DNA of 64,000 nucleotides from Arthrobacter hankyongi (GCF_022012395.1 NZ_JAKLTQ010000011.1:62001-126000), one strand, 5' to 3'. Counted from the first letter of the stretch, positions 22,101 through 30,177 are shown. Notes: generated by a model from the letters alone, not told the origin. Numbers and translations are program-made.

Positions 22101-22283
22101 CTCGGCGTCGCCGCCTTTGTCCACTACGGCGTGACCATTGAAGACGGTGCCGTTGTCACCGCCGACTCCTTCGTGATGAAGGGGACGACCCTCTCTCGGG
22201 GAACCCTGTGGGGTGGCAACCCGGCCGAAGAGGTCCGAACTGCCGCCATGTTCCCCGTCGCACTGGAAAGGCCCGGATCATGA
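19158..22283 (+). CDS. Triple-carrier-domain Pls-type membrane synthetase subunit
   Basis: 1041 residues beginning at the GTG that overlaps the sbnA stop. Residues about 45-280 contain three carrier domains, each with LGADSLVMAKFCARVRK, phosphopantetheine serines near 77, 157 and 237. From about 305 on, membrane helices (VLVYIGYCLLAGLITVVGYL and others) alternate with three left-handed beta-helix hexapeptide segments (about 427-535, 705-785, 925-1030), the C-terminal layout of Pls/PosA-type non-ribosomal peptide synthetases such as epsilon-poly-L-lysine synthetase, where it forms peptide bonds iteratively. The adenylation domain, normally fused at the N-terminus, is absent and instead encoded by the next gene; three carriers rather than one are unusual. 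No thioesterase. Confidence 0.8.
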   Translation: MKVRLDNLQGAPCSTPPTNPPIPGTTAAPAGNGSPATPATGAAVALERRLADLLASVVEKDNVPVDANFFYELGADSLVMAKFCARVRKQPDLPQVSIKDIYQNPTISALAAALAPAEEAAAQVQVQDRLAEVLSGVLDVEHVPVDANFFQDLGADSLVMAKFCARVRKQPDLPQVSIKDIYQNPTISALAAALAPAEEAAAQVQVQDRLAEVLSGVLDVEHVPVDANFFQDLGADSLVMAKFCARVRKQPDLPQVSMKEIYSNPNISALAAALQVPPQQDKETEPSPAVASVPEMPPPMDARTWEYVVCGALQVLVYIGYCLLAGLITVVGYLWLFPNAASGNHDWLSHGTPFWELYFRSIAYTAATFVLMCILPVAAKWIFIGRFQPREIRIWSLAYFRFWLVKALMRTSPLSLMAGSPLTTFYLRAMGAKVGRNVMIMTNRLPICTDLLTIGEGTVIRKDALLNGYRAHGGVIQLGGVTLGRDVIIGEGSVLDIDTSMGDRSQLGHRSTLYTGQTVPDGERWHGSPGRPGTADYATVEPTPYRPWRRGWFAVSQLLSTIGLGRTMWGLVITLVILANPNIAGLLEPKEWAFTNWVFYADAIAYAGLAVFGGTVVALVLIRTLPRLLQLALKPDTVYPLFGLRDAAARAVSKMTNSPMLGALFGDSSYVVNYVRAIGYRQPQVQQTGSNFGTGFKHDNPFLSTIGTGTMIADGVSFMNTEYSATSFKLSGVAIGAHNFLGNAVLYPAEAKTGDNCLLATKVMVPVDGPVRQDVGLLGSPAFEIPRSVLRDTLPEEQRSRADLRRDLAAKNGHNLRTMALLMLARWFNATLALLVMFAGLELSDQFGFLAISASFVVMLVLGVLVPIGIQHLATGFRRLRPQLCSIYNPYFWWHERYWKLQAQSRYAALLNGTPFKALFWRLLGVRIGSRVFDDGCGIVERSLVTIGSRCTLNNGTTIQSHSQEDGMFKSDYNVIGDDVTLGVAAFVHYGVTIEDGAVVTADSFVMKGTTLSRGTLWGGNPAEEVRTAAMFPVALERPGS
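19381..19930 (+). repeat. 240-base tandem repeat encoding carrier domains
   Basis: The segment 19381-19620 is repeated at 19621-19860 with a single base difference I can see (GGCTCTGG versus GGCGCTGG), and a partial third unit runs to about 19930 with one further change. Each unit encodes an 80-residue carrier-domain period. Such identity at synonymous sites means recent duplication or ongoing gene conversion, and copy number could vary between strains or assemblies. Confidence 0.9.
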
Positions 22284-24871
22284 CCACTACCTCTGCGCTT
22301 ACCTGCCGAACCGTTGCCGACCACTCGGGCCCGGGCGACGACCGGACTGCCCCCGCAGGTGCCGCGCCGACGGCGATTCCCAGGTGGACACAGGACCGCC
22401 AGCGGGGTCAGGGGCGGGTCGAAGTGACGGTTCCCGAGGAACTGCGCCAGGCCGTGCGGACACTGTCCCGCACGCTGGACGCGACCCCTGCGTCGATCTG
22501 GATGGCAGCTCATGCACGGGTGCTCCAGGCGCTGTCCGGTGAAACAGAGGTCACCATCGGCTGCATGGACGCGTCGGGGACCTGGCCATGCGAACTCGAT
22601 CTGGGACTAGGCTCCTGGCATGCGCTGGTCTCCGCGGCGCGCATCCGGCAGGTCCAGGCCCACGCCGAGCGGGCCGGGGGGCCGCAGGCGGGGCAGCCGC
22701 CGGCTTCCGGGACGTACGAGGTGGTACTCAGCACCCACCATGACGAGGATTCCGAGCTCGCGGAAGGCCTCGTCCTGGGAGTGTCCCTCCGCGGCGCAGC
22801 TGGCGACGCGTTGAGCCTGCGCTACCGGCGCAACGTCCTGGATGAAGGCGCAGCCCTCCGGATCGCCGGCTATCACCTCGCCGCACTCCGCCATCTGGTC
22901 GCCGAACCCGAGGCGGATCCTGCTGACGCCGACCTCGTCGGCCTGGATGAGCGGCGCTTCCAGCTCGAGCAGCTCGCCGGGCCCGAGCGGCCTCGGCCCC
23001 AACGCCGCTTCCACGAGCTGTTCGAGGAGCGGGTCCGGCAGCATCCCGAGCGCATCGCGGCGGTCCAGGACGCGCGGGAGTGGACGTACGCGGAGCTGAA
23101 CGCCCGCGCCAACCGGGTCGCCCGCGCCCTGCTCGCGCGGGGGCTGCGGGCGGAGGACATCGTGGCGGTCGTCGCCGAACGGGACCTGGAGTGGATGGCC
23201 GCCGTCATCGGCATCTTCAAGGCCGGAGGCGCGTACCTGCCGCTCGAACCGCACTTCCCAGCCGACCGAATCGCCAGAACGTTGACCCGTGCCGGGGCTC
23301 GGGTGGTGCTGAGCGAAGGCGGCAGCACCACCACGCTTGACGTGGCACTCGACGGGATGTCTGCAGTGACGAGGCTTCTGTTCGAAGACATCGAGGCCGA
23401 GGGGCACGCCGCGGACGATCTCGGCATGGACGTGCAGCCGGACCAACTCGCCTACGTCTACTTCACCTCGGGCTCCACCGGCGAACCAAAGGGCGCGATG
23501 TGCGAGCACGACGGAATGCTGAACCACCTGTACGCCAAGATCGAGGACCTGGGGATCGGCCCCGGCGACGTCGTCGCCCAGAGTGCCCCCCAATGCTTCG
23601 ACATCTCGCTGTGGCAACTGGTCTCGGCCCTGCTCGTCGGAGGCCGCACACTCATCGTGGAGCAAGACAGCATCCTCGACGTCGAGAGGTTTGTCGACAC
23701 AGTGAAACGGGGCGAAGTGGCGGTCTTCCAGGTCGTCCCGTCATACCTGGATGCAGTGGTGGCGTATCTGGACGGCAAACCCCGGGCCCTGCCGCACCTC
23801 CGCTGTGTCTCGGCGACCGGGGAGGCCCTGAAACGTGAACTGGTCCGCCGCTGGTTCGACGTGATGCCGAACGTTAAGCTGGTCAACGCCTACGGACTGA
23901 CGGAGACCTCGGACGACACGAACCACGAGGTGATGAGCGCCGCGCCTGCGGGCGGCTCGGTGCCACTGGGCCCGCCGATCCCGAACGTCCGGATCCACAT
24001 CGTCGACGAGCAGCAGCGGCTCGTGCCGCTCGGAGCGCCGGGCGAGATCGCCTTCTCCGGGGTGTGCGTGGGCCGCGGCTACATCAACGACCCGGAGCGC
24101 ACGGCACAGTCCTACTTCACCGACCCCTACGTGGCCGGTTCGCGGCTCTACCGGGCTGGCGACTACGGCCGCTGGTCCCCGGACGGCAAGCTGGAGTACA
24201 TGGGCCGGCGGGACAACCAGGTGAAGATCTCCGGGTTCCGCATCGAGATCGGCGACATCGAGAACGCGCTGTTGCGGGTTCCCGGAGTCCGCGACGGCGC
24301 CGTCGTCGTCGGCGAGAGTGCCGGGCAGTCCAAGTTCCTGGTGGCCTTCTACTCCGGCAACCGGCCCCTCGAGGTCGATGAAATCCGCAACGGGATGGCT
24401 ACGCGGGTACCAGGCTACATGGTTCCGTCGGCGTACAGGTGGCAGGAAAGCCTGCCCCTGACCGGAAACGGGAAGATCGACCGGAAGGCATTGACCCGCA
24501 TAGCGGGGGAGGTCGTTCCCGAGACCGGCGCCGCCACGGAAGCCCTTTCAGCCACTGAGCAGCGGCTCGCCGAGGCATGGGCGACGGTGCTCGGCCTACC
24601 GGCGGGCCGGATCGGCAGGCAGGACTCGTTCTTTGCACTGGGCGGGACCTCGCTGTCCGCGGTGAAGCTCGCCGTCCTGCTCAAGCGCGCGGTGTCGATC
24701 AAGGACATCATGCAGACGCCCGTCCTGGCGGATCTGGCGACCCTGCTTGAGGCCTCGTCCCTGACGGGCGCTGCCGTTCCGTCCGCCCCGCGCGCGGCGG
24801 GAGCCGCGGCGGAGCCCGACTCCATGGCCCCGGTGGGAGGGCCGGTGGCCAATCCCACCCGCTACCCATAA
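22280..24871 (+). CDS. NRPS adenylation-thiolation protein with partial condensation domain
   Basis: 863 residues from the ATG that overlaps the previous stop. Residues about 35-230 resemble the back half of a condensation domain without the HHxxxDG motif. The adenylation domain follows: LPLEPHFPADR, YFTSGSTGEPKG (about 393), FDISLWQ (about 440), NAYGLTETSDD (about 535), GRRDNQVKISGFRIE, and the lysine in LTGNGKIDRK (about 731). A thiolation domain with GGTSLS (Ser about 789) ends it. Reading the ten pocket positions by eye gives D-I-W-Q-S-T-A-D-D-K, close to diaminobutyrate-type pockets, so a short diamino acid such as diaminopropionate is the expected substrate. It presumably loads the triple-carrier partner. 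Confidence 0.85.
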   Translation: MTTTSALTCRTVADHSGPGDDRTAPAGAAPTAIPRWTQDRQRGQGRVEVTVPEELRQAVRTLSRTLDATPASIWMAAHARVLQALSGETEVTIGCMDASGTWPCELDLGLGSWHALVSAARIRQVQAHAERAGGPQAGQPPASGTYEVVLSTHHDEDSELAEGLVLGVSLRGAAGDALSLRYRRNVLDEGAALRIAGYHLAALRHLVAEPEADPADADLVGLDERRFQLEQLAGPERPRPQRRFHELFEERVRQHPERIAAVQDAREWTYAELNARANRVARALLARGLRAEDIVAVVAERDLEWMAAVIGIFKAGGAYLPLEPHFPADRIARTLTRAGARVVLSEGGSTTTLDVALDGMSAVTRLLFEDIEAEGHAADDLGMDVQPDQLAYVYFTSGSTGEPKGAMCEHDGMLNHLYAKIEDLGIGPGDVVAQSAPQCFDISLWQLVSALLVGGRTLIVEQDSILDVERFVDTVKRGEVAVFQVVPSYLDAVVAYLDGKPRALPHLRCVSATGEALKRELVRRWFDVMPNVKLVNAYGLTETSDDTNHEVMSAAPAGGSVPLGPPIPNVRIHIVDEQQRLVPLGAPGEIAFSGVCVGRGYINDPERTAQSYFTDPYVAGSRLYRAGDYGRWSPDGKLEYMGRRDNQVKISGFRIEIGDIENALLRVPGVRDGAVVVGESAGQSKFLVAFYSGNRPLEVDEIRNGMATRVPGYMVPSAYRWQESLPLTGNGKIDRKALTRIAGEVVPETGAATEALSATEQRLAEAWATVLGLPAGRIGRQDSFFALGGTSLSAVKLAVLLKRAVSIKDIMQTPVLADLATLLEASSLTGAAVPSAPRAAGAAAEPDSMAPVGGPVANPTRYP

Positions 24872-24887
24872 AACGAAAGGACCTCTG

Positions 24888-25895
24888 ATGTCGACTCCTT
24901 CACCCAGGATCCAGTTCGAAGTGGAACGCCAAGCCGGACGGGCGCCGCTGCTTGTCGTCGAGAACGGCCACGACCCCGTGCGGTGGGCCGACGAGAACCG
25001 TGAGGCGCTGCGTGCGACAGTGGATGAGCACGGCGCCGTCCTGGTCCGGGGCCTGGGCCTTCGTGATCCAGCCGAAGTGGCCAATGCCTTCCAGCGGTTG
25101 GTTCCAAGTGGCCTCATGCCGGACCGCGAGGCTTTCGCCACCAGGCAGCCCTACTTGGACGGCGTGTACTCATCCCTCACGTGGCCCGCGAACCAGCCCA
25201 TGTGCATGCACCACGAGCTTAGCTACGCGCTCGAGTTCCCCGGACTGATGCTCTTCGCCTGCCTTCAGGCACCCCGCGTCGGTGGGGTGACCGGTGTGGC
25301 GGACGCCCACGCCGTGCTCGACGCCATACCCCAGGACATCGTCCGGCGGTTCGAAAGCGAGGGGTGGCTGCTCGCCCGAAGTTACAACGAGGACATCGGT
25401 GCCACCTACGAGGAGGCGTTCGGGGTCTCCGACCGCGCCGACGTCGAGAGCTACTGCCGGGCACACGAGATCGAGTTCGAGTGGCAGCCCGACGGGGAGC
25501 TGCGCACCCGGCAACGGCGCCCTGCCGTGGTTCGGCACCCGGAGACCGGCCAACGCTGTTGGTTCAACCAGGTCGCGTTCCTGAGCGAATGGACGATCGC
25601 ACCCGAGGTGCGGGAGTACCTGCTGGACGTCTACGGTCCCGACGGGCTGCCGTTCAACACCCGCTTCGGCAACGGCGAGCCGATCGGCGAGGACATCGTC
25701 GCCCTTCTGAACGAGGTCTACGAGGCCCACACCCTTCGAACCCCCTGGGAGACGGGGGACCTCATGCTGGTCGACAACATCCGCATGGCCCACAGCCGCG
25801 AGGCGTATGAGGGACCTCGGGAGGTCCTCGTCGGTATGGCCGAGCCGCGCAACATATTCGATCTCGATACCCACACCCAGGACGGTGCACGATGA
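24888..25895 (+). CDS. TauD/SyrP-like Fe(II)/alpha-KG dioxygenase
   Basis: 335 residues, AAAGGA site before the ATG. The iron triad is visible: H107-x-E109 in MCMHHELSYA and the distal His near 301 in MAHSREAYEG; an Arg (GPREVLVGM, about 310) should bind alpha-ketoglutarate. It belongs to the TauD/TfdA clan and resembles SyrP-type enzymes, which hydroxylate amino acids while tethered to carrier domains. It could hydroxylate the Dap unit or another residue on this synthetase. Its stop overlaps the SbnB start (ATGA). Whether it acts on a free or carrier-bound substrate is unknown. Confidence 0.8.
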   Translation: MSTPSPRIQFEVERQAGRAPLLVVENGHDPVRWADENREALRATVDEHGAVLVRGLGLRDPAEVANAFQRLVPSGLMPDREAFATRQPYLDGVYSSLTWPANQPMCMHHELSYALEFPGLMLFACLQAPRVGGVTGVADAHAVLDAIPQDIVRRFESEGWLLARSYNEDIGATYEEAFGVSDRADVESYCRAHEIEFEWQPDGELRTRQRRPAVVRHPETGQRCWFNQVAFLSEWTIAPEVREYLLDVYGPDGLPFNTRFGNGEPIGEDIVALLNEVYEAHTLRTPWETGDLMLVDNIRMAHSREAYEGPREVLVGMAEPRNIFDLDTHTQDGAR

Positions 25896-26959
25896 CAGAA
25901 TTCGCCACTTCCCCAGTCGCAGCGGCCGTAGAGCCGAAGACGGTTCCACCTTTCGCGGTCATTGCAGGGGCCCAGGTACAGCAGGTGCTCCAGGGGCGGG
26001 AGAAGCAGATCGTTGAGCTGGTCGAGCAGACCTACCGGGTGCATGCAGCTGGAGACTCGGTGAACCCCCCGTCCTACTTCCTGCGCTTCCCGGACCGGCC
26101 CACCTCGCGCATCATCGCCCTGCCCGCCTCGATCGGCGGACAGGTGGACGTTGACGGCATCAAGTGGGTCTCCAGCTTCCCGGACAACGTGGCGTCGGGG
26201 ATTCCGCGCGCCTCAGCGGTGTTGATCCTCAACGACCGGGCGACGGGCTACCCCTTCGCGTGCATGGAGAGCTCCATCATCAGCGCCTCCAGGACGGCTG
26301 CATCGGCCGCCGCGGCCGCGGACTGGCTCAGCCGGGGACGCGGGCGTCCCAGACGCATCGGGTTCTTCGGCGTTGGCCTCATTGCCCGCTACATCCACAC
26401 CTTCCTGAACGCGACCGACTGGTCCTTCGACGAGATCGGGGTGTTCGACCTCTCGGGCGAGAGCGCGGAGGGTTTCAAGGGCTATCTCGAACGCAGCGGC
26501 ACCCGGGCCCGGGTGACCGTGCACGACGGCCCCGAGCAGCTGATCAGAAGCAGCGACCTCGTCGTTTTCGCCACGGTGGCGAGCCGGCCGCACGTGTCCG
26601 ACACGACGTGGTTCGCGCACAACCCGCTGGTGCTGCACGTGTCCCTGCGCGACCTGGCCCCGGAGATTCTGCTGGCGTCGACCAACATCCTCGACGACGT
26701 CGACCACTGCTTGAAAGCCGGGACGTCGGCCCACCTCGCGGAGCAGATGGTCGGCCACCGGGACTTCGTGGACGGCACCTTGGCCGACGTCATGGAAGGC
26801 AAGGTCTCGCCGTCGGACGACCGCCCCATCGTGTTCTCGCCATTCGGCCTGGGCGTGCTCGACCTGGCAGTGGGCAAGTACGTCTACGACGAACTTGCCA
26901 GCAGCGGCCAGCTCCGGGTGGTCGAGGACTTCTTTTCCGAGTTGCGTCGGTACGGCTAA
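25892..26959 (+). CDS. sbnB: SbnB-like diaminopropionate synthase (ACEGA dehydrogenase)
   Basis: 355 residues of the ornithine cyclodeaminase/mu-crystallin family: PTSRIIALPASIGG, GIKWVSSFPDNV (the SbnB-type substrate loop), and the NAD-binding GFFGVGLIARYIHTF near residue 156; the end reads SPFGLGVLDLAVGKYVYDEL. SbnB oxidises ACEGA with NAD+, giving L-2,3-diaminopropionate plus alpha-ketoglutarate. Together with the SbnA-like enzyme this supplies Dap to the synthetase. It is translationally coupled to the dioxygenase upstream. Confidence 0.85.
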   Translation: MTEFATSPVAAAVEPKTVPPFAVIAGAQVQQVLQGREKQIVELVEQTYRVHAAGDSVNPPSYFLRFPDRPTSRIIALPASIGGQVDVDGIKWVSSFPDNVASGIPRASAVLILNDRATGYPFACMESSIISASRTAASAAAAADWLSRGRGRPRRIGFFGVGLIARYIHTFLNATDWSFDEIGVFDLSGESAEGFKGYLERSGTRARVTVHDGPEQLIRSSDLVVFATVASRPHVSDTTWFAHNPLVLHVSLRDLAPEILLASTNILDDVDHCLKAGTSAHLAEQMVGHRDFVDGTLADVMEGKVSPSDDRPIVFSPFGLGVLDLAVGKYVYDELASSGQLRVVEDFFSELRRYG

Positions 26960-27013
26960 CCCTGTGCGGCGCCAACCGCATTCATCGATTCGCACCCACC
27001 GAGGAGTGACACA

Positions 27014-28156
27014 ATGTTCTCGTTACCGCAGATGCTGGGGAATGTGTCCAAGGCCTACGTCCAGTCGCCTGATGACTGGGCGCGGTCGGTCACAGACGTC
27101 CTGCGGGACGCCGCGATCTACCACCAGGCCGGAAACGGCTTCTACCGCGCCCAGTGTGACGCGTTGGGAGTCGATCCCGCCGCGATCAACGACATCAACG
27201 ACCTGCAAGACCTGCCCTTGTTGCCGGTCGGCATGTTCAAGCGTCCCGACGCCCAGGTGCTGCTCACCTGCTCCCTGGCCGACGTCGAGACCGAAACCCG
27301 CTCCAGCGGAACCCGCGGTGCCCCCTCCGTCGCCCCCCGCAACAGCGAGACATTGACCCTGGCGCTGATCGGCCTGATCGGGACCTACCGGGAGTTCTTC
27401 AGCCTGTCCGGGGGCGCGGGACTTTTCTTGAACCCGTCGGACCCCGAAGCCTCGGAGATGGGACTGCTCAAGGACTTGAACATCCTGAACAGCGTCTTCG
27501 ACCACCACGCATACCTTGTTGCCGACCAGGCGTTCGACGTCAGCGAGGCCCTGGAGCACCTGCGCCGGTGGAAGGGCCACATGACCCGGCACATCGTCGG
27601 TCCGCCGTTCCTCATCGGCCGACTCCTCCGGTTCGTCGAACGGGAGAAGATCAATGTGCACTTGGACCCGTACAGCATGATCATTACTCTCGGCGGGTGG
27701 AAGCGGTACACGGCCGAGGCCATCCCTGACGAAGGCTTTCGGGAGCGGTGCCACGACTTGCTCGGCGTGCGCACGGAGAACGTGCGCGACATGTACGGGC
27801 TGATCGAGTCGAACATGCTCGCTGTCGAATGCCACCTGCATCGCAAGCACGTTCCGCCGTGGTGCTACATCTCCATCCGGGACCCTGGTCAGAGCGGCAT
27901 GGAGCTCGCCCCGGGGGAGACCGGCACCATCGCCGTACTGGACGCCCTCAGCACCAGCTACCCCGGTTTCCTCCTCACCGACGACATGGGCGACGTCGAG
28001 ACGGGCACCTGCGGGTGCGGCAGAACCGGCCAGGTCATCAACTTCCGCGGCCGGGGGCACGGCGGCGGGCTTGGCCACTGTCCCGTCAGCATCGAGCGCT
28101 ACCTCGGTTCGGCCACCACCACCAACGATGAGGCGCCGGCTCTCGTGAAGGCCTGA
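27014..28156 (+). CDS. LuxE-like acyl-protein synthetase
   Basis: 380 residues of the ANL superfamily, LuxE/PaaK type. Seen: DLPLLPVGMFKRPD, the nucleotide-binding RSSGTRGAPS (about 96-105), ITLGGWKRYT, YGLIESNMLAVECH and SYPGFLLTDDMGDV, then a Cys-rich turn (GTCGCGRTG). LuxE in luminous bacteria activates a fatty acid as acyl-AMP and holds it on a cysteine for reduction; related PaaK-like enzymes activate aromatic acids. As the last gene of the Dap operon it may attach an acyl or aryl group to a carrier or the product, or start the chain. No LuxC-type reductase is present. GAGGAGTGA site upstream of ATG. Confidence 0.75.
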   Translation: MFSLPQMLGNVSKAYVQSPDDWARSVTDVLRDAAIYHQAGNGFYRAQCDALGVDPAAINDINDLQDLPLLPVGMFKRPDAQVLLTCSLADVETETRSSGTRGAPSVAPRNSETLTLALIGLIGTYREFFSLSGGAGLFLNPSDPEASEMGLLKDLNILNSVFDHHAYLVADQAFDVSEALEHLRRWKGHMTRHIVGPPFLIGRLLRFVEREKINVHLDPYSMIITLGGWKRYTAEAIPDEGFRERCHDLLGVRTENVRDMYGLIESNMLAVECHLHRKHVPPWCYISIRDPGQSGMELAPGETGTIAVLDALSTSYPGFLLTDDMGDVETGTCGCGRTGQVINFRGRGHGGGLGHCPVSIERYLGSATTTNDEAPALVKA

Positions 28157-28168
28157 GTTCGCTGCGGC

Positions 28169-29257
28169 TCAGCCGGCGCCCTCTTCTGTTGCCGCGCCCT
28201 GGGCGAGGCCGCCCTCGATGCCGCCGAGTGAGACCGTCGCGCTCATGAGCGTTTCGGTCATCTGCTCCAGTACGGCCATGTCGACGTTCTGGATGGTGTC
28301 GCAGGCCCGGTGGTAGCACTCGTCGTACTGCTCCCCGGCCTGCCCGCCGAAGGTGCGCGCCTCGGCCTCGCTCTTGGTCCCCGCGTCGCCGGTGAACAGG
28401 CCCCCGGCCGGGATGCCGGCCTTCACGAACGCGTCGTAGTCCGAATCCCCGATGAACCCGAACGGCAGCGTCTGGACCCCCTCGGCCCGCAGGATGTCCT
28501 GGAACACCCGTTCGATGGCGCCAGACCCCTCGGGCCCGGCCTCCTTGCTGTCCGAGCCGTCGCCGTCGTACACGAAGGCCACCGCGTTCGGTGAGCCCAC
28601 CACGTCGACGTTCAAGTACGCGACGTGCGAGGCGGCCTCCTCGCGGGAGAGTTGCTCGACGTAGTATTCCGAGCCGTGCATTCCGTCCTCCTCGCCGCCC
28701 CAGAACGCGAACCGGATCCGCTCCCGCGACACGGCGCCCTCCTCCGCGAGCCGCAGCGCGACCTCGAGCACCGCGGCGACCCCGCTGCCGTTGTCGTTGA
28801 GCCCGGGTCCCTCCTCGACCGAGTCCAGGTGCGCGCCGAGTACCAGCATGCCGCCGGTGCCACTGCCGGTGTCGGTCAGGATGTTGAACGCGTCCACGGG
28901 GTTGCGCCGGCCGTAGCTGAACTCCTGCCGCCGCGGCTTGTACCCCGCCGCACGCAACTGCTCCTCAACGTACGCCGCGGACGCCTCGTAGCCCCTGGTG
29001 GCGTCGGCCCGGTTCCCACCATTCGCGTCCGCCGCCGCCTGCAACGCCTTCAGGTGCCGGGTCAGCGCACTGGGCTCCACTACTTCCTGCACGAATGAAG
29101 GGTCCGGCGGGGCCTCCACCCTCACAGGCGGCCGTGGCTCGCCAGAACATGCGGCAACACCGCCGGCCAGTGCCGCGCACAGCGCAACGGTCCACAGCCG
29201 GGTGCGGTGATGAGGATGGTTGTGGAAACGCTGGGGAACGGATTCTGCACGTCGCAT
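28169..29257 (-). CDS. M28-family metallopeptidase, lipoprotein
   Basis: 362 residues from ATG 29257 with a GGAGAAACC site. The N-terminus is a lipoprotein signal (LWTVALCAALAGGVAAC; lipobox G-V-A-A-C), so the enzyme is anchored outside the membrane. Zinc ligands of the M28 fold are visible: VLGAHLDSV (His/Asp), LNDNGSG (Asp), FWGGEEDGMHG (Glu-Glu) and CYHRACDT (His). Family members are aminopeptidases. It converges on the biosynthetic operon with 12 bases between stops. It could trim or degrade extracellular peptides, conceivably including the cluster product, but nothing shows that. Confidence 0.85.
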   Translation of the reverse strand: MRRAESVPQRFHNHPHHRTRLWTVALCAALAGGVAACSGEPRPPVRVEAPPDPSFVQEVVEPSALTRHLKALQAAADANGGNRADATRGYEASAAYVEEQLRAAGYKPRRQEFSYGRRNPVDAFNILTDTGSGTGGMLVLGAHLDSVEEGPGLNDNGSGVAAVLEVALRLAEEGAVSRERIRFAFWGGEEDGMHGSEYYVEQLSREEAASHVAYLNVDVVGSPNAVAFVYDGDGSDSKEAGPEGSGAIERVFQDILRAEGVQTLPFGFIGDSDYDAFVKAGIPAGGLFTGDAGTKSEAEARTFGGQAGEQYDECYHRACDTIQNVDMAVLEQMTETLMSATVSLGGIEGGLAQGAATEEGAG

Positions 29258-29562
29258 GTGGTTTCTCCCCAAGTCTGCGTCCTGGTCGCTGGTGGCAAAT
29301 ACTACACTTCGGCGGTCCGCCAGAAACAAGCTGCAGCCCACAGCGGCGGTAACCATCGTCTTTCGAACCGTTGCGGAACACCGGCGGCGCACCGGGTGTG
29401 CGCCAACGCCGCGGCCATGTCCATCCATCATGCCCTCCGTGTCGCTTGCGATCCTTGGACGGCCTACACTACGGAAACGTCGCCGGACGTTAGATTGGTT
29501 CCACATAAGTGTTTGCTGTGTTTCATCGCTTTCGCAGACATCGGTCCGAGGCATCCTTGCCC

Positions 29563-29962
29563 CGCAGGCGGACCGGGAGCGCCATTATGGTGTTGGCGGC
29601 AATGCCGCAGTCAGTGCTGCCGACGGCGAGCGGGCCGTCGGCGCTGGAGATTTTCAGCGTGACCGTGCTGGGGCCTTGGCACACCAGCGCGATGCGGTAC
29701 CTGCCGGGCGCGGCGGGCGTGAACTCGAGGGTTCCCTCCTTGCCGGGGCGATGCCGCCTGCCGCGCGGGTGGCCCCGGCGTCTGCCAGAGTTCCTTGCCC
29801 AGGGCCTTCTCTGCCCAGTCCAGATGCTCGCGCTCAATTATGACCGGAGTGGACGGCGTGGCGGGCGTATCCCCGGGTGCTTCTCCGGGCACCTGCACAC
29901 GCGGACAGTGACATAAGCAGGGCCGCTGCTGCACAGGTGCGGATCGTCGAAGGGAGGGCCAT
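29563..29962 (-). pseudogene. Secreted lipoprotein gene relic, copy 2 (right of the biosynthetic cluster)
   Basis: From ATG 29962 the frame gives a lipoprotein signal (MALPSTIRTCAAAALLMS then LSAC). A frameshift near 29890 moves the body into another frame (VIIEREHLDWAEKALGKELW), and another near 29760 into a third (GTLEFTPAAPGRYRIALVC, STVTLKISSADG). The C-terminus is truncated near 29565. By eye about 85-90 percent of bases match 17.46-17.80 kb in the same orientation. Copy 1 keeps the body open but lacks the signal, copy 2 keeps the signal but has a broken body. Confidence 0.6.
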
Positions 29963-30177
29963 GGCGGCAGCCCAGCAGCCTTCAAAGCGAACGCGGCGGC
30001 AGCTTCGCAGTGTCGGCGGCACCCAGCTGGCGACGCCGATGCTGCGGCGAAGTCCCGTCCGGGTTGAACGTGGCCTCGACGGACTTCATCCGGTGGTACT
30101 GCTCTCCGGCTCAGCAATGTCACCGGCACCCATGGCTTCGTACATCGATTCGTAGACGGCCCTCACCGGCCTGTCGG

